From contig JAGBBX010000025.1 of assembly GCA_017938245.1 (NCBI GenBank), positions 1 through 64,000 on the forward strand: 64,000 nucleotides of DNA, read 5' to 3'. The position numbers were made by a program, and so were the translations under genes. Of the stretch, positions 37,975 through 46,353 are shown in pieces (the first letter of the stretch is position 1; each line of letters begins with the position of its first letter). Source of the stretch: Bacteroidaceae bacterium (GTDB lineage: Bacteria; Bacteroidota; Bacteroidia; Bacteroidales; Bacteroidaceae). The notes beneath the pieces are model-generated. The model saw nothing but the letters and a program-made list of their open reading frames with translations, was not told where the DNA came from and did not search any database.

Positions 37975-39912
37975 TTATTGTTTGTCATTCTCGGGCACGA
38001 GCCTGTCTTGCAACATACGTGCCATATATTGTTGTATAATTGCTTTTAGTTCGCGCTCCATCATCGCAGCCTTTTCGGGTCTTTTGTCCAAAAGATTCTC
38101 TTGCGACGCAGGGCTACGACGTATATCGGTAAGCGACACGGCTTTCGTGCCGTCAAAGGTGAGCATATATTCATCCTTGAAATACTGATACATACCACTC
38201 ACCCAATTCACAGCATAGCTCTCCTCGGGGGCTATGCGCAGCAGACTCTTGCCAAATGAGAGGAAAGGACGGCGGTAACCAAGATAATCGAGAACGGTAG
38301 GCATTATATCAATCTGCTGAGCTATTCTTACGCTGTCGACACCGGGGGTAAAGGGCTCTTCGGCTGTTGGCGAATAGAATATTACAGGCACCTCGAACGC
38401 TCCCGAAGGAGTATTATAACGTTGGTCGTAACACTCGTTGGTGTGGTCGGCGGTAATTACAAAAAGAGTATTCTTGAACCAAGGCTCGCGGCTCGCCCTC
38501 TTGAAGAAACCGCGCAACGCATTATCGGTATACTGAATACATTTGTGAATAGGAATCTTGCCCTCCTTATATACATTGGTATACTCGGCCGGAACGGCAA
38601 AAGGATGGTGCGACGAGGCACTGAACATCGACGCAACAAAAGGCTCCTTCAGCGTTCCCAATGTCTCGGCATAGAACTTAAAGAAAGGCTCGTCCCAAAT
38701 GGCCCACGCACCGTCAAAGTCGTCATTGCCGATATATTTTGCGTCGTACTCCTCCTTACCATAGTACTCTTTAAAACCTGTTGCCTTTGCAAATGCCTGA
38801 AAGCCCATAGAGCCGTTAGGTGCACCGTGAAAGAATGCTGTGTGATATCCCTCTTTAGCAAGTTCACCTGCAATGCCGCTCACCTTATTAAGCGAGGCCG
38901 GAGTTACAAAGAAAGGTTCGACGAACATAGGTATTCCCGATAGTACCGACGGCATCCCATCGATACTCTTGCGACCATTGCCGTAGGAGTAAGCGTATGT
39001 GTGACTCACCGATATAAGTGAATCGAGGAACGGTGTCAACGATTGTTCGCCCCTATGAGGATTATATGCTCCGATATACTCTTTGCCGAAACTCTCTATA
39101 ATAAAGACAACAACATTCTTGCGCAAAAGGCTGTCGTCAGGATACTTCAGTATAGGGTCGAAAATCTCGGAAACCTCCTTTTCATCGAAGAAATTCACCT
39201 CTTTAAAGGGGTTCTTGCCTATTGTGCGAATCATCGAGAAGGGAGTATTCAGTACTATCGCCGCCTGCGATGGAGAGGCGATATACTCATTTGCATCGTT
39301 AAGGCTTATGGGGCGCACCGTACGTCCTATACCTCCTCTTATACCGAATACAATAAGGGGTGCCACGGCTGCAAACAGTACAACACGCAAGATATAATAC
39401 TTAAGTATTCCATTGCAATTGCGGGCAGGAGTGTAAAAATACCATAAGAACCATATTATAAAAATGCCTGCAATGACAAGATACCAATGTGTAATAACCT
39501 CGTAACCAATAATAGTGGCAATATTCCCTTCGTTCGAAAACTCCGAGAAGAGCGACCACGTGGTGCGGCGACCCGAGAAAGGAACATACACCGCATCGCA
39601 TAAGTTGGCAATAGTACCAATACCGTTGCACAGCACAAAGAGCAGGCGCTCTACCTTCTGCATTACAGCTCCCTCCTTGATGTGTAACGGCAAAAGCAGA
39701 GCTACAATGTAAGGAATATTCAAATAGCACACTGCTGCTGTATCGAAACGCAATGCACCTTTTAAGATAGGCCACAGCGGTGCTGTCTGTAACCCGGTAG
39801 CATACATATCATAGTTGACAAGTACAAACAGCAGGCGGCAGACTGCCAACACAATGTATGCAAGCGCAATATTCCTTATCAGTGCGATGACAATATTCCT
39901 ATCTTTTTTCAT
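37975..39912 (-). CDS. LtaS-family membrane sulfatase-fold transferase, copy 2
   Basis: This 645-residue enzyme has about five N-terminal transmembrane helices and a large periplasmic alkaline-phosphatase/sulfatase-fold domain from about residue 260. Metal-site segments are FIIESFGKEYIGAYN, GNGRKSIDGMPSVLSG (where the nucleophile is expected), FHGAPNGSMGF and ITADHTNECYD. Relatives move phosphoglycerol or phosphoethanolamine from lipids to acceptors. Gram-negative cells have no lipoteichoic acid, so a periplasmic glycan or lipid A acceptor is likelier (inference). I use the ATG at 39912 (MKKDRNIV); an in-frame start at 39957 would add 15 polar residues. It follows a related gene in the same operon. 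Confidence 0.82.
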   Translation of the reverse strand: MKKDRNIVIALIRNIALAYIVLAVCRLLFVLVNYDMYATGLQTAPLWPILKGALRFDTAAVCYLNIPYIVALLLPLHIKEGAVMQKVERLLFVLCNGIGTIANLCDAVYVPFSGRRTTWSLFSEFSNEGNIATIIGYEVITHWYLVIAGIFIIWFLWYFYTPARNCNGILKYYILRVVLFAAVAPLIVFGIRGGIGRTVRPISLNDANEYIASPSQAAIVLNTPFSMIRTIGKNPFKEVNFFDEKEVSEIFDPILKYPDDSLLRKNVVVFIIESFGKEYIGAYNPHRGEQSLTPFLDSLISVSHTYAYSYGNGRKSIDGMPSVLSGIPMFVEPFFVTPASLNKVSGIAGELAKEGYHTAFFHGAPNGSMGFQAFAKATGFKEYYGKEEYDAKYIGNDDFDGAWAIWDEPFFKFYAETLGTLKEPFVASMFSASSHHPFAVPAEYTNVYKEGKIPIHKCIQYTDNALRGFFKRASREPWFKNTLFVITADHTNECYDQRYNTPSGAFEVPVIFYSPTAEEPFTPGVDSVRIAQQIDIMPTVLDYLGYRRPFLSFGKSLLRIAPEESYAVNWVSGMYQYFKDEYMLTFDGTKAVSLTDIRRSPASQENLLDKRPEKAAMMERELKAIIQQYMARMLQDRLVPENDKQ

Positions 39913-39971
39913 TATATGTTTCTTATGTATATTATCCTTCTCTCTTTGAATGGTCAAGAGAGACTGTTAAC

Positions 39972-41801
39972 TTATCTTTTTTGAAAATCGTTATATGCGG
40001 CTTGCAGTATAGCCTTTGCCTTAGTGGCGCGTGAGTCTGTTGCGTCGGCCGGCTTTTCTACACGTATGCTGTTTGCATCAAGGTCGAATAGCGTAAATCC
40101 TGTCGAGTCGATAAACGATAATCCATTGTTGAATGCGTGATAGGCAAAAGGATAGTCGTATGATGGAGAGAGAACGTTGCGGCTGAAGGGGAAACTCTCG
40201 ATAGGTAGTCCAAGCTGCGCAAGCAGGGTGGCAGGAAGGTCGCTCTGATTGCATATTGTCGCTATCTGTCGGTTCTCTTTTACAGCGCCACCGGTGAATA
40301 GCAGGGGAATACGGTTGCGGTTCTCGTTGGCTTGGTCTATCCCTTTCGGGAAGCCTATTACAGCGTGGTCCGGCATACAGATAACAAGGGTGTTATCCCA
40401 TAGCTCGCTCTCCTTGAGGCGCTGTATGAAGTTGCCTAAGCACGAGTCGGTATAGGCAAACGAGTTGGCAATGGGATTGTCGGCTATTCTATTGTAAGGA
40501 ACTGTCCAGGGCTCGTGACTGCTTAGTGTTAGATAGGTTATGTGCCACGGCTCTTGAGGGCGATGTTTTACAAGGTGTAGCAACGAGTCGAATGTAACGT
40601 GGTCGCTTACGCCCCACCGGTGTCCACCTTTCTCCTTGATGCTGAAATCCTTGTCGGCAATAAGTTCATCGTATCCTGTGGAGTAGAAATAACTCTTCAT
40701 ATTTGTGAAGTTGATGTCTCCACCATAGAGGAAAGTATTGTGATAGCCTGCTTTTGAGAGAATCGAGGCAATTGACGATAGTCCTTGGCTCTTTATCACC
40801 GATTTCATTACCGAGGTCTTGGGGAACGAGAGGTATCCGCTTAATGAGCAGATGAGTCCTCGGTCGGTGCGGTAACTGTTGGCATAGCATTGCGTAAACA
40901 GTACTCCCTCTTGTGATAGTCTGTCAAAATTGGGTGTTACGCCTTTCGCGCCGCCCATACTCTCGATAAGGGAGCAACTCATTCCCTCGAGAATTATCGT
41001 AACGATGTTTGGTCGGGTGTTGTTTAGCAGAGTATCGCTTATTGCACTATCCTGCTTGTAAAGCCCGTCGATACGTGCATTAAGTTCCTCGGGGCTGTAG
41101 AAACGATAGGACTCACTGTAATCCTCGCGTTTTCCTATTGAGTAGATGAAACTGAATATGGGATTTACAGCCGAGTGGTTAAGAAACTGATTGTTGCTGA
41201 AATAGACTTTTCCCACATTGTTGGTCGATTCGCCAACTCCGCCTCGTATACCCAAGAAGAGCAGCCCGGCAGTGAAGAGTAACCCAAGGAGTGGCAAAAC
41301 TCGTGGCTTAGAGGGACGCAGGCCCTTGGGTGTTGCATAATGAAGCAGTGTAAACAGCAACGCAACAAGAAGAACAAATGCTATGAGACGTGTTGCTATG
41401 AATCCTGTGCCGACGCTTGCAAAAGCATTGGTCGGCGAGTCAAGGTATAGAAGGAACGAAGCATCGAGTTTGAACTCCCAAAATGGATACAAACTGATAT
41501 CTGCCACAAAAGCCGAGCTGATGATTATAGCCACAAACAGATTGTATACAATGAACAATTTGCGCATAGGCATATATACAAACAGACTTACTATGGTGAG
41601 CAGCAGTGGCAGTGCAGTGATGTATCCTGCTACAGCAATGTCCAACTGCAGTCCGTGCCAAGCCACTTGCAGATAGTCGGTTAAAGAGTGGTTGCCCTCA
41701 CCTGTAACTGCCATAAAAACAAGCCTTAAAGGAACGAAACTGAGTATAAGTGCCGTGTAGTACTTAAGCAGAAATAGGAATTTCTCTTTTACATTTTCCA
41801 T
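39972..41801 (-). CDS. LtaS-family membrane sulfatase-fold transferase, copy 1
   Basis: This 609-residue protein has the same architecture as its downstream neighbour: five N-terminal membrane helices, then a sulfatase-fold catalytic domain. Metal-site segments include IVTIILEGMSCSLIE, NSYRTDRGLICSLSGY with Thr in the expected nucleophile position, GGDINFTNMKSYFYSTGYDE, and CMPDHAVIGFP. It differs enough from copy 2 that the two are old paralogues rather than a recent duplication. The acceptor is unknown. It starts eight bases after the RNase H gene, so it is translated from the same message as argS. Confidence 0.82.
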   Translation of the reverse strand: MENVKEKFLFLLKYYTALILSFVPLRLVFMAVTGEGNHSLTDYLQVAWHGLQLDIAVAGYITALPLLLTIVSLFVYMPMRKLFIVYNLFVAIIISSAFVADISLYPFWEFKLDASFLLYLDSPTNAFASVGTGFIATRLIAFVLLVALLFTLLHYATPKGLRPSKPRVLPLLGLLFTAGLLFLGIRGGVGESTNNVGKVYFSNNQFLNHSAVNPIFSFIYSIGKREDYSESYRFYSPEELNARIDGLYKQDSAISDTLLNNTRPNIVTIILEGMSCSLIESMGGAKGVTPNFDRLSQEGVLFTQCYANSYRTDRGLICSLSGYLSFPKTSVMKSVIKSQGLSSIASILSKAGYHNTFLYGGDINFTNMKSYFYSTGYDELIADKDFSIKEKGGHRWGVSDHVTFDSLLHLVKHRPQEPWHITYLTLSSHEPWTVPYNRIADNPIANSFAYTDSCLGNFIQRLKESELWDNTLVICMPDHAVIGFPKGIDQANENRNRIPLLFTGGAVKENRQIATICNQSDLPATLLAQLGLPIESFPFSRNVLSPSYDYPFAYHAFNNGLSFIDSTGFTLFDLDANSIRVEKPADATDSRATKAKAILQAAYNDFQKR

Positions 41802-41809
41802 AGGTAGCT

Positions 41810-42439
41810 CTATTTACGCCCAAAATCGGCGGGAATCTCTCCCCATTGGGATGTCTCCCACTTCATAAGTCGGTTTTTGTATGTGTGTGTGCGCAACCAC
41901 AGCTCGGCTCGGTCGATGAGTTTGAACAACTCCTCGGTGCGCGCTTCGCGTGGTAGTTTAGTCTTGCATTTTTTTTGTTTCACCCATAGCAGCGCATTGT
42001 GACTGTCGCTGTAGATGGGCATCTCGTTTCCTTTTTGTCCAAGCAGTGCAAGGGCGTGGACAATGGCAAGAAACTCGCCTATGTTATTGGTGCCGTACAT
42101 TGGCCCGAAATGAAAAATCTGCATTCCGCTGCCCACATATACGCCTCGGTACTCCATCTGTCCGGGATTGCCGCTACAGGCTGCATCGACGGCAAGAGCA
42201 TTGAGCTCGACCTTGGAAGGCAGTTCTCCCGAGGGACGAGCTTCATTCTCTTTCTGTGCCTTTGGCCCTATAAATTCGTAGGGCGACGATGCGTATGCGT
42301 GTTCGGCCTCAGGGAGTGTGGCAAAAGACTTGTAAAGCGCTTGCTTGACACCCTTTATCTGCGCCTGACACTCATCCCACGAACCGTAGATGCCGGGGGT
42401 GACACCGTTCCATACGACATAGTAGCGTCTCTTTCCCAT
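41810..42439 (-). CDS. Ribonuclease H with N-terminal hybrid-binding domain
   Basis: The 209-residue enzyme degrades RNA in RNA-DNA hybrids. Residues 1-55 (YYVVWNGVTPGIYGSWDECQ) form the viroplasmin-type hybrid-binding domain found in eukaryotic RNase H1 and some bacteria. The catalytic domain shows the expected acidic residues Asp85 (AVDAACSGNPG), Glu122 (IGEFLAIVHAL), Asp145 (IYSDSHNAL) and Asp205 (WGEIPADFGRK). SGNPG is the usual RNase HI signature. It lies between argS (nine-base gap) and the first LtaS-like gene (eight-base gap). Confidence 0.92.
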   Translation of the reverse strand: MGKRRYYVVWNGVTPGIYGSWDECQAQIKGVKQALYKSFATLPEAEHAYASSPYEFIGPKAQKENEARPSGELPSKVELNALAVDAACSGNPGQMEYRGVYVGSGMQIFHFGPMYGTNNIGEFLAIVHALALLGQKGNEMPIYSDSHNALLWVKQKKCKTKLPREARTEELFKLIDRAELWLRTHTYKNRLMKWETSQWGEIPADFGRK

Positions 42440-42448
42440 CGCGACGTA

Positions 42449-44242
42449 TTACATTCTTTCGGGAACCTCGATGCCTAAGAGGTTCATTGCGCTCTTTATA
42501 ACCTTGCCCACATTTCGTGTGAGAAGTATTCGGAATGCCTTCTTAGTTGCATCTTCCTCACGCAATATGCTGAAATCGTGATAGAACTGGTTATATCCCT
42601 TCGCAAGTTCGTAAGCATAGTTCGCAATGCCCGAGGGCGAGTAGTCGTTACCTGCCTGACGCACCACATTGGGGTATTGGTTCAGCAGACGTATGAGTGA
42701 GCACTCTTTCTCGCTTATTGCATCGGGAGATGCCGCGCCCTCGACAACGACACCTGCCTCGGCAGCTTTTCTCTCGATAGAGCGTGTACGGGCATATGTA
42801 TATTGTATAAAAGGACCGGTGTTTCCGTTAAAATCGATTGACTCTTTGGGGTTGAAGAGCATATTCTTACGCGCATCGACTTTGAGCATAAAATATTTCA
42901 ATGCTCCAAGACCTATGATGCGGTTCACATCGGCTGCCTCTTCGGCGGTGAGTCCGTCGAGTTTGCTGCCAAGTTCCTCGGCTGTCTCGCGTGCAGTGTT
43001 TATCATCTCCTCCATTAGGTCGTCGGCATCTACTACGGTACCCTCGCGGCTCTTCATCTTGCCCTCGGGGAGTTCTACCATTCCGTATGAGAAGTGCACA
43101 AGGCCTTTACCCCACGAGAAACCAAGTTTGTCGAGGAGCAGAGAGAGAACCTGGAAGTGGTAGTTCTGCTCGTTACCAACAACATAAACCATCTTGTCGA
43201 TGGGGTAGTCGCGGAAACGAAGCTGCGCTGTGCCGATGTCCTGTGTCATATACACCGATGTTCCGTCGCTACGCAACAACAGCTTTTCGTCGAGTCCGTC
43301 GCCGCTGAGGTCGGCCCACACCGATTCATCGGGGCGGCGATAGAATACACCTTTTTCCAATCCCTCGAGAACGGTCTCTTTTCCAACCAGATAGGTGTCG
43401 CTCTCGTAGTAAATCTTGTCGAATCCGACACCCAATTTGCGGTAGGTCTCGTCGAATCCCTCATACACCCATCCGTTCATTGTCTCCCATAGGGCGCGAA
43501 CCTCTTTGTCGCCGGCCTCCCATTTTACAAGCATCTCGCGTGCCTCGGCCATAAGGGGTGAAGCAGCCTCGGCCTCCTCCTTTGTCATTCCGCCCGCCAT
43601 AAGCTCGGATAGTTCGGCTTTGTAGTGCTTGTCAAATGCAACGTAATAGTCGCCGATAAGGTGGTCGCCTTTCTTGCCGCTCGAAGCAGGTGTCTCGCCG
43701 TTGCCCCACTTCTGCCAAGCAAGCATAGACTTGCAGATGTGTATGCCTCGGTCGTTGACGATGTTTGTCTTTACAACACGGTTGCCGTTGGCTGCCAAGA
43801 TATTAGAAAGGGCGTATCCCAAAAGGTTGTTGCGAATGTGCCCCAGGTGAAGGGGCTTGTTGGTGTTGGGCGACGAGTACTCTACCATCACCAATGGCGA
43901 TGACTCGGTGGCTGCTGTCAATCCCCACTCATTGGCATTGTCAATCTCCTTAAGAAGGTCTATCCAATATTGTGGTGCGATTGCCAAATTAAGGAACCCC
44001 TTAACTACGTTGTATGACGAGATAAAGGGTTGCGCACCGATAAGATATGCGCCAATCTCTGCGGCTGTATCTTCGGGCTTCTTGCGCGACATCTGCAAGA
44101 ATGGGAATACAACTAATGTGAAGTCGCCCTCGAACTCTTTACGTGTCTTTTGCAACTGTATCTTCTCGGGTGCGACCTCTTGTCCGTAGAGTGCCTTAAG
44201 CGCTGCTACGATGCTTTCGGTAAGAATTGTCTCTATATTCAT
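42449..44242 (-). CDS. argS: Arginyl-tRNA synthetase
   Basis: This 597-residue class I synthetase charges tRNA-Arg. An N-terminal Add1 tRNA-recognition domain (residues 1-110) precedes the catalytic core with EYSSPNTNKPLHLGHIRNN; HLGH is at 132-135. The KMSKS-equivalent is KMKSREG, followed by the family's TVVDADDLMEE. The C-terminal DALR anticodon-binding domain ends in NLLGIEVPERM. It is the first gene of the minus-strand operon. A TATCTTCG box lies 33 bases before its start. Confidence 0.96.
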   Translation of the reverse strand: MNIETILTESIVAALKALYGQEVAPEKIQLQKTRKEFEGDFTLVVFPFLQMSRKKPEDTAAEIGAYLIGAQPFISSYNVVKGFLNLAIAPQYWIDLLKEIDNANEWGLTAATESSPLVMVEYSSPNTNKPLHLGHIRNNLLGYALSNILAANGNRVVKTNIVNDRGIHICKSMLAWQKWGNGETPASSGKKGDHLIGDYYVAFDKHYKAELSELMAGGMTKEEAEAASPLMAEAREMLVKWEAGDKEVRALWETMNGWVYEGFDETYRKLGVGFDKIYYESDTYLVGKETVLEGLEKGVFYRRPDESVWADLSGDGLDEKLLLRSDGTSVYMTQDIGTAQLRFRDYPIDKMVYVVGNEQNYHFQVLSLLLDKLGFSWGKGLVHFSYGMVELPEGKMKSREGTVVDADDLMEEMINTARETAEELGSKLDGLTAEEAADVNRIIGLGALKYFMLKVDARKNMLFNPKESIDFNGNTGPFIQYTYARTRSIERKAAEAGVVVEGAASPDAISEKECSLIRLLNQYPNVVRQAGNDYSPSGIANYAYELAKGYNQFYHDFSILREEDATKKAFRILLTRNVGKVIKSAMNLLGIEVPERM

Positions 44243-44275
44243 TGTCTTTAGTGTTTATTGTCGTCAAATATGGCG

Positions 44276-44283
44276 CGAAGATA
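44276..44283 (-). promoter_or_regulatory. Promoter -7 box for the argS operon
   Basis: Minus-strand TATCTTCG, 33 bases upstream of argS and one base from consensus. The rhomboid genes' box at 44370-44377 faces the other way. Confidence 0.45.
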
Positions 44284-44369
44284 CAAAATATATGTGGTTT
44301 TTTTGTTTATAATTGCTAAAAAAGAGAAAATAGAGTGGGGTAGTTTCTTATTATTTCTTTAATTTGCAC

Positions 44370-44377
44370 TATCTTCG
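44370..44377 (+). promoter_or_regulatory. Promoter -7 box for the rhomboid pair
   Basis: TATCTTCG lies 31 bases before the first rhomboid start. It is one base from consensus, and the -33 element is weak. Confidence 0.45.
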
Positions 44378-44408
44378 CGGTTCGAAACGATAATAACGTA
44401 TCTGTGTA

Positions 44409-45092
44409 ATGAGAGAATTTCCTATAGTAACCAAGAATTTACTTGCTATAAATGCGTTGCTGTTTTTGGCAACTTGGGTAGCTGAGACGAAAGGTGTGGA
44501 TTTGAATTCTATTTTGGGCCTGCATCTTTTTTTGGCCGAGGATTTTAAACCTCTGCAAATTGTGACATATATGTTTATGCACGGCAGCTTTACTCATCTG
44601 TTTTTCAACATGTTCGCCCTGTTTATGTTCGGGCGTGTGCTAGAACAGGTGTGGGGACCAAAGCGCTTTCTTGTTTTTTATATGGCAACGGGAGTTGGCG
44701 CAGGATTAGTGCAAGAGCTGGTGCAGTATATCTATTTCCAGACGTCATTGGCGATGTACGAGGGGGTGAGTTTGGCACCGGGATTGGTCATACCTATGGC
44801 CGAGTATCTTAATTTATGGACTACAGTGGGTGCCTCGGGTGCCATTTATGGTATTCTTATGGCTTTTGCGATGACCTTCCCCAATGAGCGTATGTTTGTG
44901 ATTCCCATTCCTTTCCCTATAAAAGCCAAGTATTTTGTGCTTATTTTTGGTGCGATTGAGTTGCTCTCGGGTCTGAGCCCGAGAATGGGGGATAATGTTG
45001 CGCATTTTGCTCATTTGGGTGGTATGGTTTTTGGTTTGTTGTTAATTCTTTATTGGCGTAAAAAAGGAGATATAAATGGCCCATATTATTAA
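44409..45092 (+). CDS. Rhomboid-family intramembrane serine protease
   Basis: The 227-residue protein has six predicted membrane helices. It carries the catalytic dyad of rhomboids: Ser143 in VGASGAIYG (TM4) and His202 in AHFAHLGG (TM6). MFMHGSFTHLFFNMFALFMF is the conserved HGxxxHxxxN region that forms the active-site loop. It cleaves membrane proteins within or near the bilayer; substrates are unknown. It overlaps the following rhomboid gene by 17 bases, so both are made together. Confidence 0.9.
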   Translation: MREFPIVTKNLLAINALLFLATWVAETKGVDLNSILGLHLFLAEDFKPLQIVTYMFMHGSFTHLFFNMFALFMFGRVLEQVWGPKRFLVFYMATGVGAGLVQELVQYIYFQTSLAMYEGVSLAPGLVIPMAEYLNLWTTVGASGAIYGILMAFAMTFPNERMFVIPIPFPIKAKYFVLIFGAIELLSGLSPRMGDNVAHFAHLGGMVFGLLLILYWRKKGDINGPYY

Positions 45093-45996
45093 AAACCTGT
45101 GGGACAGGTTCTGTAAAGAGAGTATTGTAGGAAAATATATATATGCCAATGTTGCGGTGTATGTGACGGTGGCACTTGTTGGCGTGTTTGCAACACTTAT
45201 GAATGCAGTGTTGCCAATAGCCGAGTTTATGCGTTGGTTCGAATTGCCTGCCTCGGTGGTGCATCTGCTGTATCAGCCCTGGTCGCTTGTGACGTATATG
45301 TTCATCCATAATGGCTTTATGCATATTGCGTGGAATATGTTTGCACTTTATGGCTTCGGACGTATTTTCCTTAATTTCTATTCTACTAAGCATTTTATCG
45401 GAGTCTACTTCTTTGGTGGTATTGTGGGCGGCCTGTTTTTTGTCTTTGCTTACAATCTGTTCCCCTACTTCGAGTCGGTTGTGGAGGAATCGTACCTTGT
45501 AGGTGCTTCGGCGGCCGTAATGGCAATAGTGGTGGCATCGGCTGTACGTACTCCTAATACTGTTGTGAATCTCTTCTTCTTTGGTGCGGTGCGTTTGGCA
45601 ACTCTTGCTGCGATAACTGTTTTTATATCAATGCTTCTGCTCTCGTCTGAGAATGCCGGAGGTAACTTTGCGCATATCGGAGGCGCGGTTGCGGGAGCTA
45701 TCTTTGCTATATCCCTGAATAAGGGACACGATGTTACCAAACTGATAAATTGGGCATACGACCTTTCGGTTCGATTTGCAACAAAAGTAAAACAGTTGTT
45801 TACTCGTCGTCCTAAGATGGAGTTTAAACGTACTTCAAATAGTAGTACCAAACACTCGGCTGACTACGATTATAATGCTCGTAGGCGCGAGAAAGAGAAT
45901 ACGATGAACGAGATTCTCGATAAGGTTAAACGTAGCGGCTATTCATCGCTCACCGATGAGGAGAAGAAACGACTGTTCGACAGTTCACAAAAATAG
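45076..45996 (+). CDS. Second rhomboid-family protease with a cytoplasmic C-terminal tail
   Basis: This 306-residue protein has six membrane helices, with Ser145 in VGASAAVMA and His200 in NFAHIGGA as the likely dyad. The residue after the serine is Ala rather than the Gly of the GxSG motif. FIHNGFMHIAWNMFALYGFG is the conserved loop region. The C-terminal 90 residues are soluble, basic, and end in a short helical element (MNEILDKVKRSGYSSLTDEE) that matches the DUF6576-type tail of Bacteroidota rhomboids. It overlaps the first rhomboid gene and ends at an intrinsic terminator. Confidence 0.88.
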   Translation: MAHIIKNLWDRFCKESIVGKYIYANVAVYVTVALVGVFATLMNAVLPIAEFMRWFELPASVVHLLYQPWSLVTYMFIHNGFMHIAWNMFALYGFGRIFLNFYSTKHFIGVYFFGGIVGGLFFVFAYNLFPYFESVVEESYLVGASAAVMAIVVASAVRTPNTVVNLFFFGAVRLATLAAITVFISMLLLSSENAGGNFAHIGGAVAGAIFAISLNKGHDVTKLINWAYDLSVRFATKVKQLFTRRPKMEFKRTSNSSTKHSADYDYNARRREKENTMNEILDKVKRSGYSSLTDEEKKRLFDSSQK

Positions 45997-46011
45997 ATTG
46001 CATCTTTTTGG

Positions 46012-46044
46012 GCAACGCTGCATCGGTGGCGTTGCTTCTTTTTT
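46012..46044 (+). terminator. Terminator after the rhomboid pair
   Basis: GCAACGC (46012-46018) pairs with GCGTTGC (46029-46035), followed by a T-rich run with six consecutive Ts at 46039-46044. Confidence 0.85.
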
Positions 46045-46179
46045 ATTATGCCATAAGGCGTATTCGGTTTTGTGTCGAATTTTATGCAAAAAAAACTGTT
46101 TCAACCCTTTTTGAGTGTTATTATGGTATATAAAATAAAGAAAAATAACCCTAAATCTATTTATTTCAGAAAAAAACGC

Positions 46180-46187
46180 TATATTTG
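46180..46187 (+). promoter_or_regulatory. Promoter -7 box for secDF
   Basis: TATATTTG matches TAnnTTTG and lies 166 bases before the secDF start, implying a long leader that begins directly at the hairpin at 46197. Confidence 0.55.
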
Positions 46188-46196
46188 CAAACTTTA

Positions 46197-46239
46197 AAAA
46201 ATTGGCGTGGAGTCTCTTTATGTCTCTTTGCCAATTTTT
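46197..46239 (+). promoter_or_regulatory. Terminator-like hairpin in the secDF leader
   Basis: AAAAATTGGC (46197-46206) pairs perfectly with GCCAATTTTT (46230-46239), so the T-run forms part of the right arm. It lies only about ten bases after the -7 box. An ATG inside the loop (46220) opens a 15-codon ORF running to a TAG at 46265-46267, across the right arm. The rest of the gap (46045-46179 and 46268-46353) shows nothing recognisable. Confidence 0.5.
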
Positions 46240-46353
46240 ATGGAATCTTTATAAGGCGTTTTTATAGTAATTGCCAATGCAAAAAAAGAAAAAACGCTCG
46301 TAAAGCAATCGTACATTTGACGACAAACTAAATAATAAATAAATTTAAACAAA

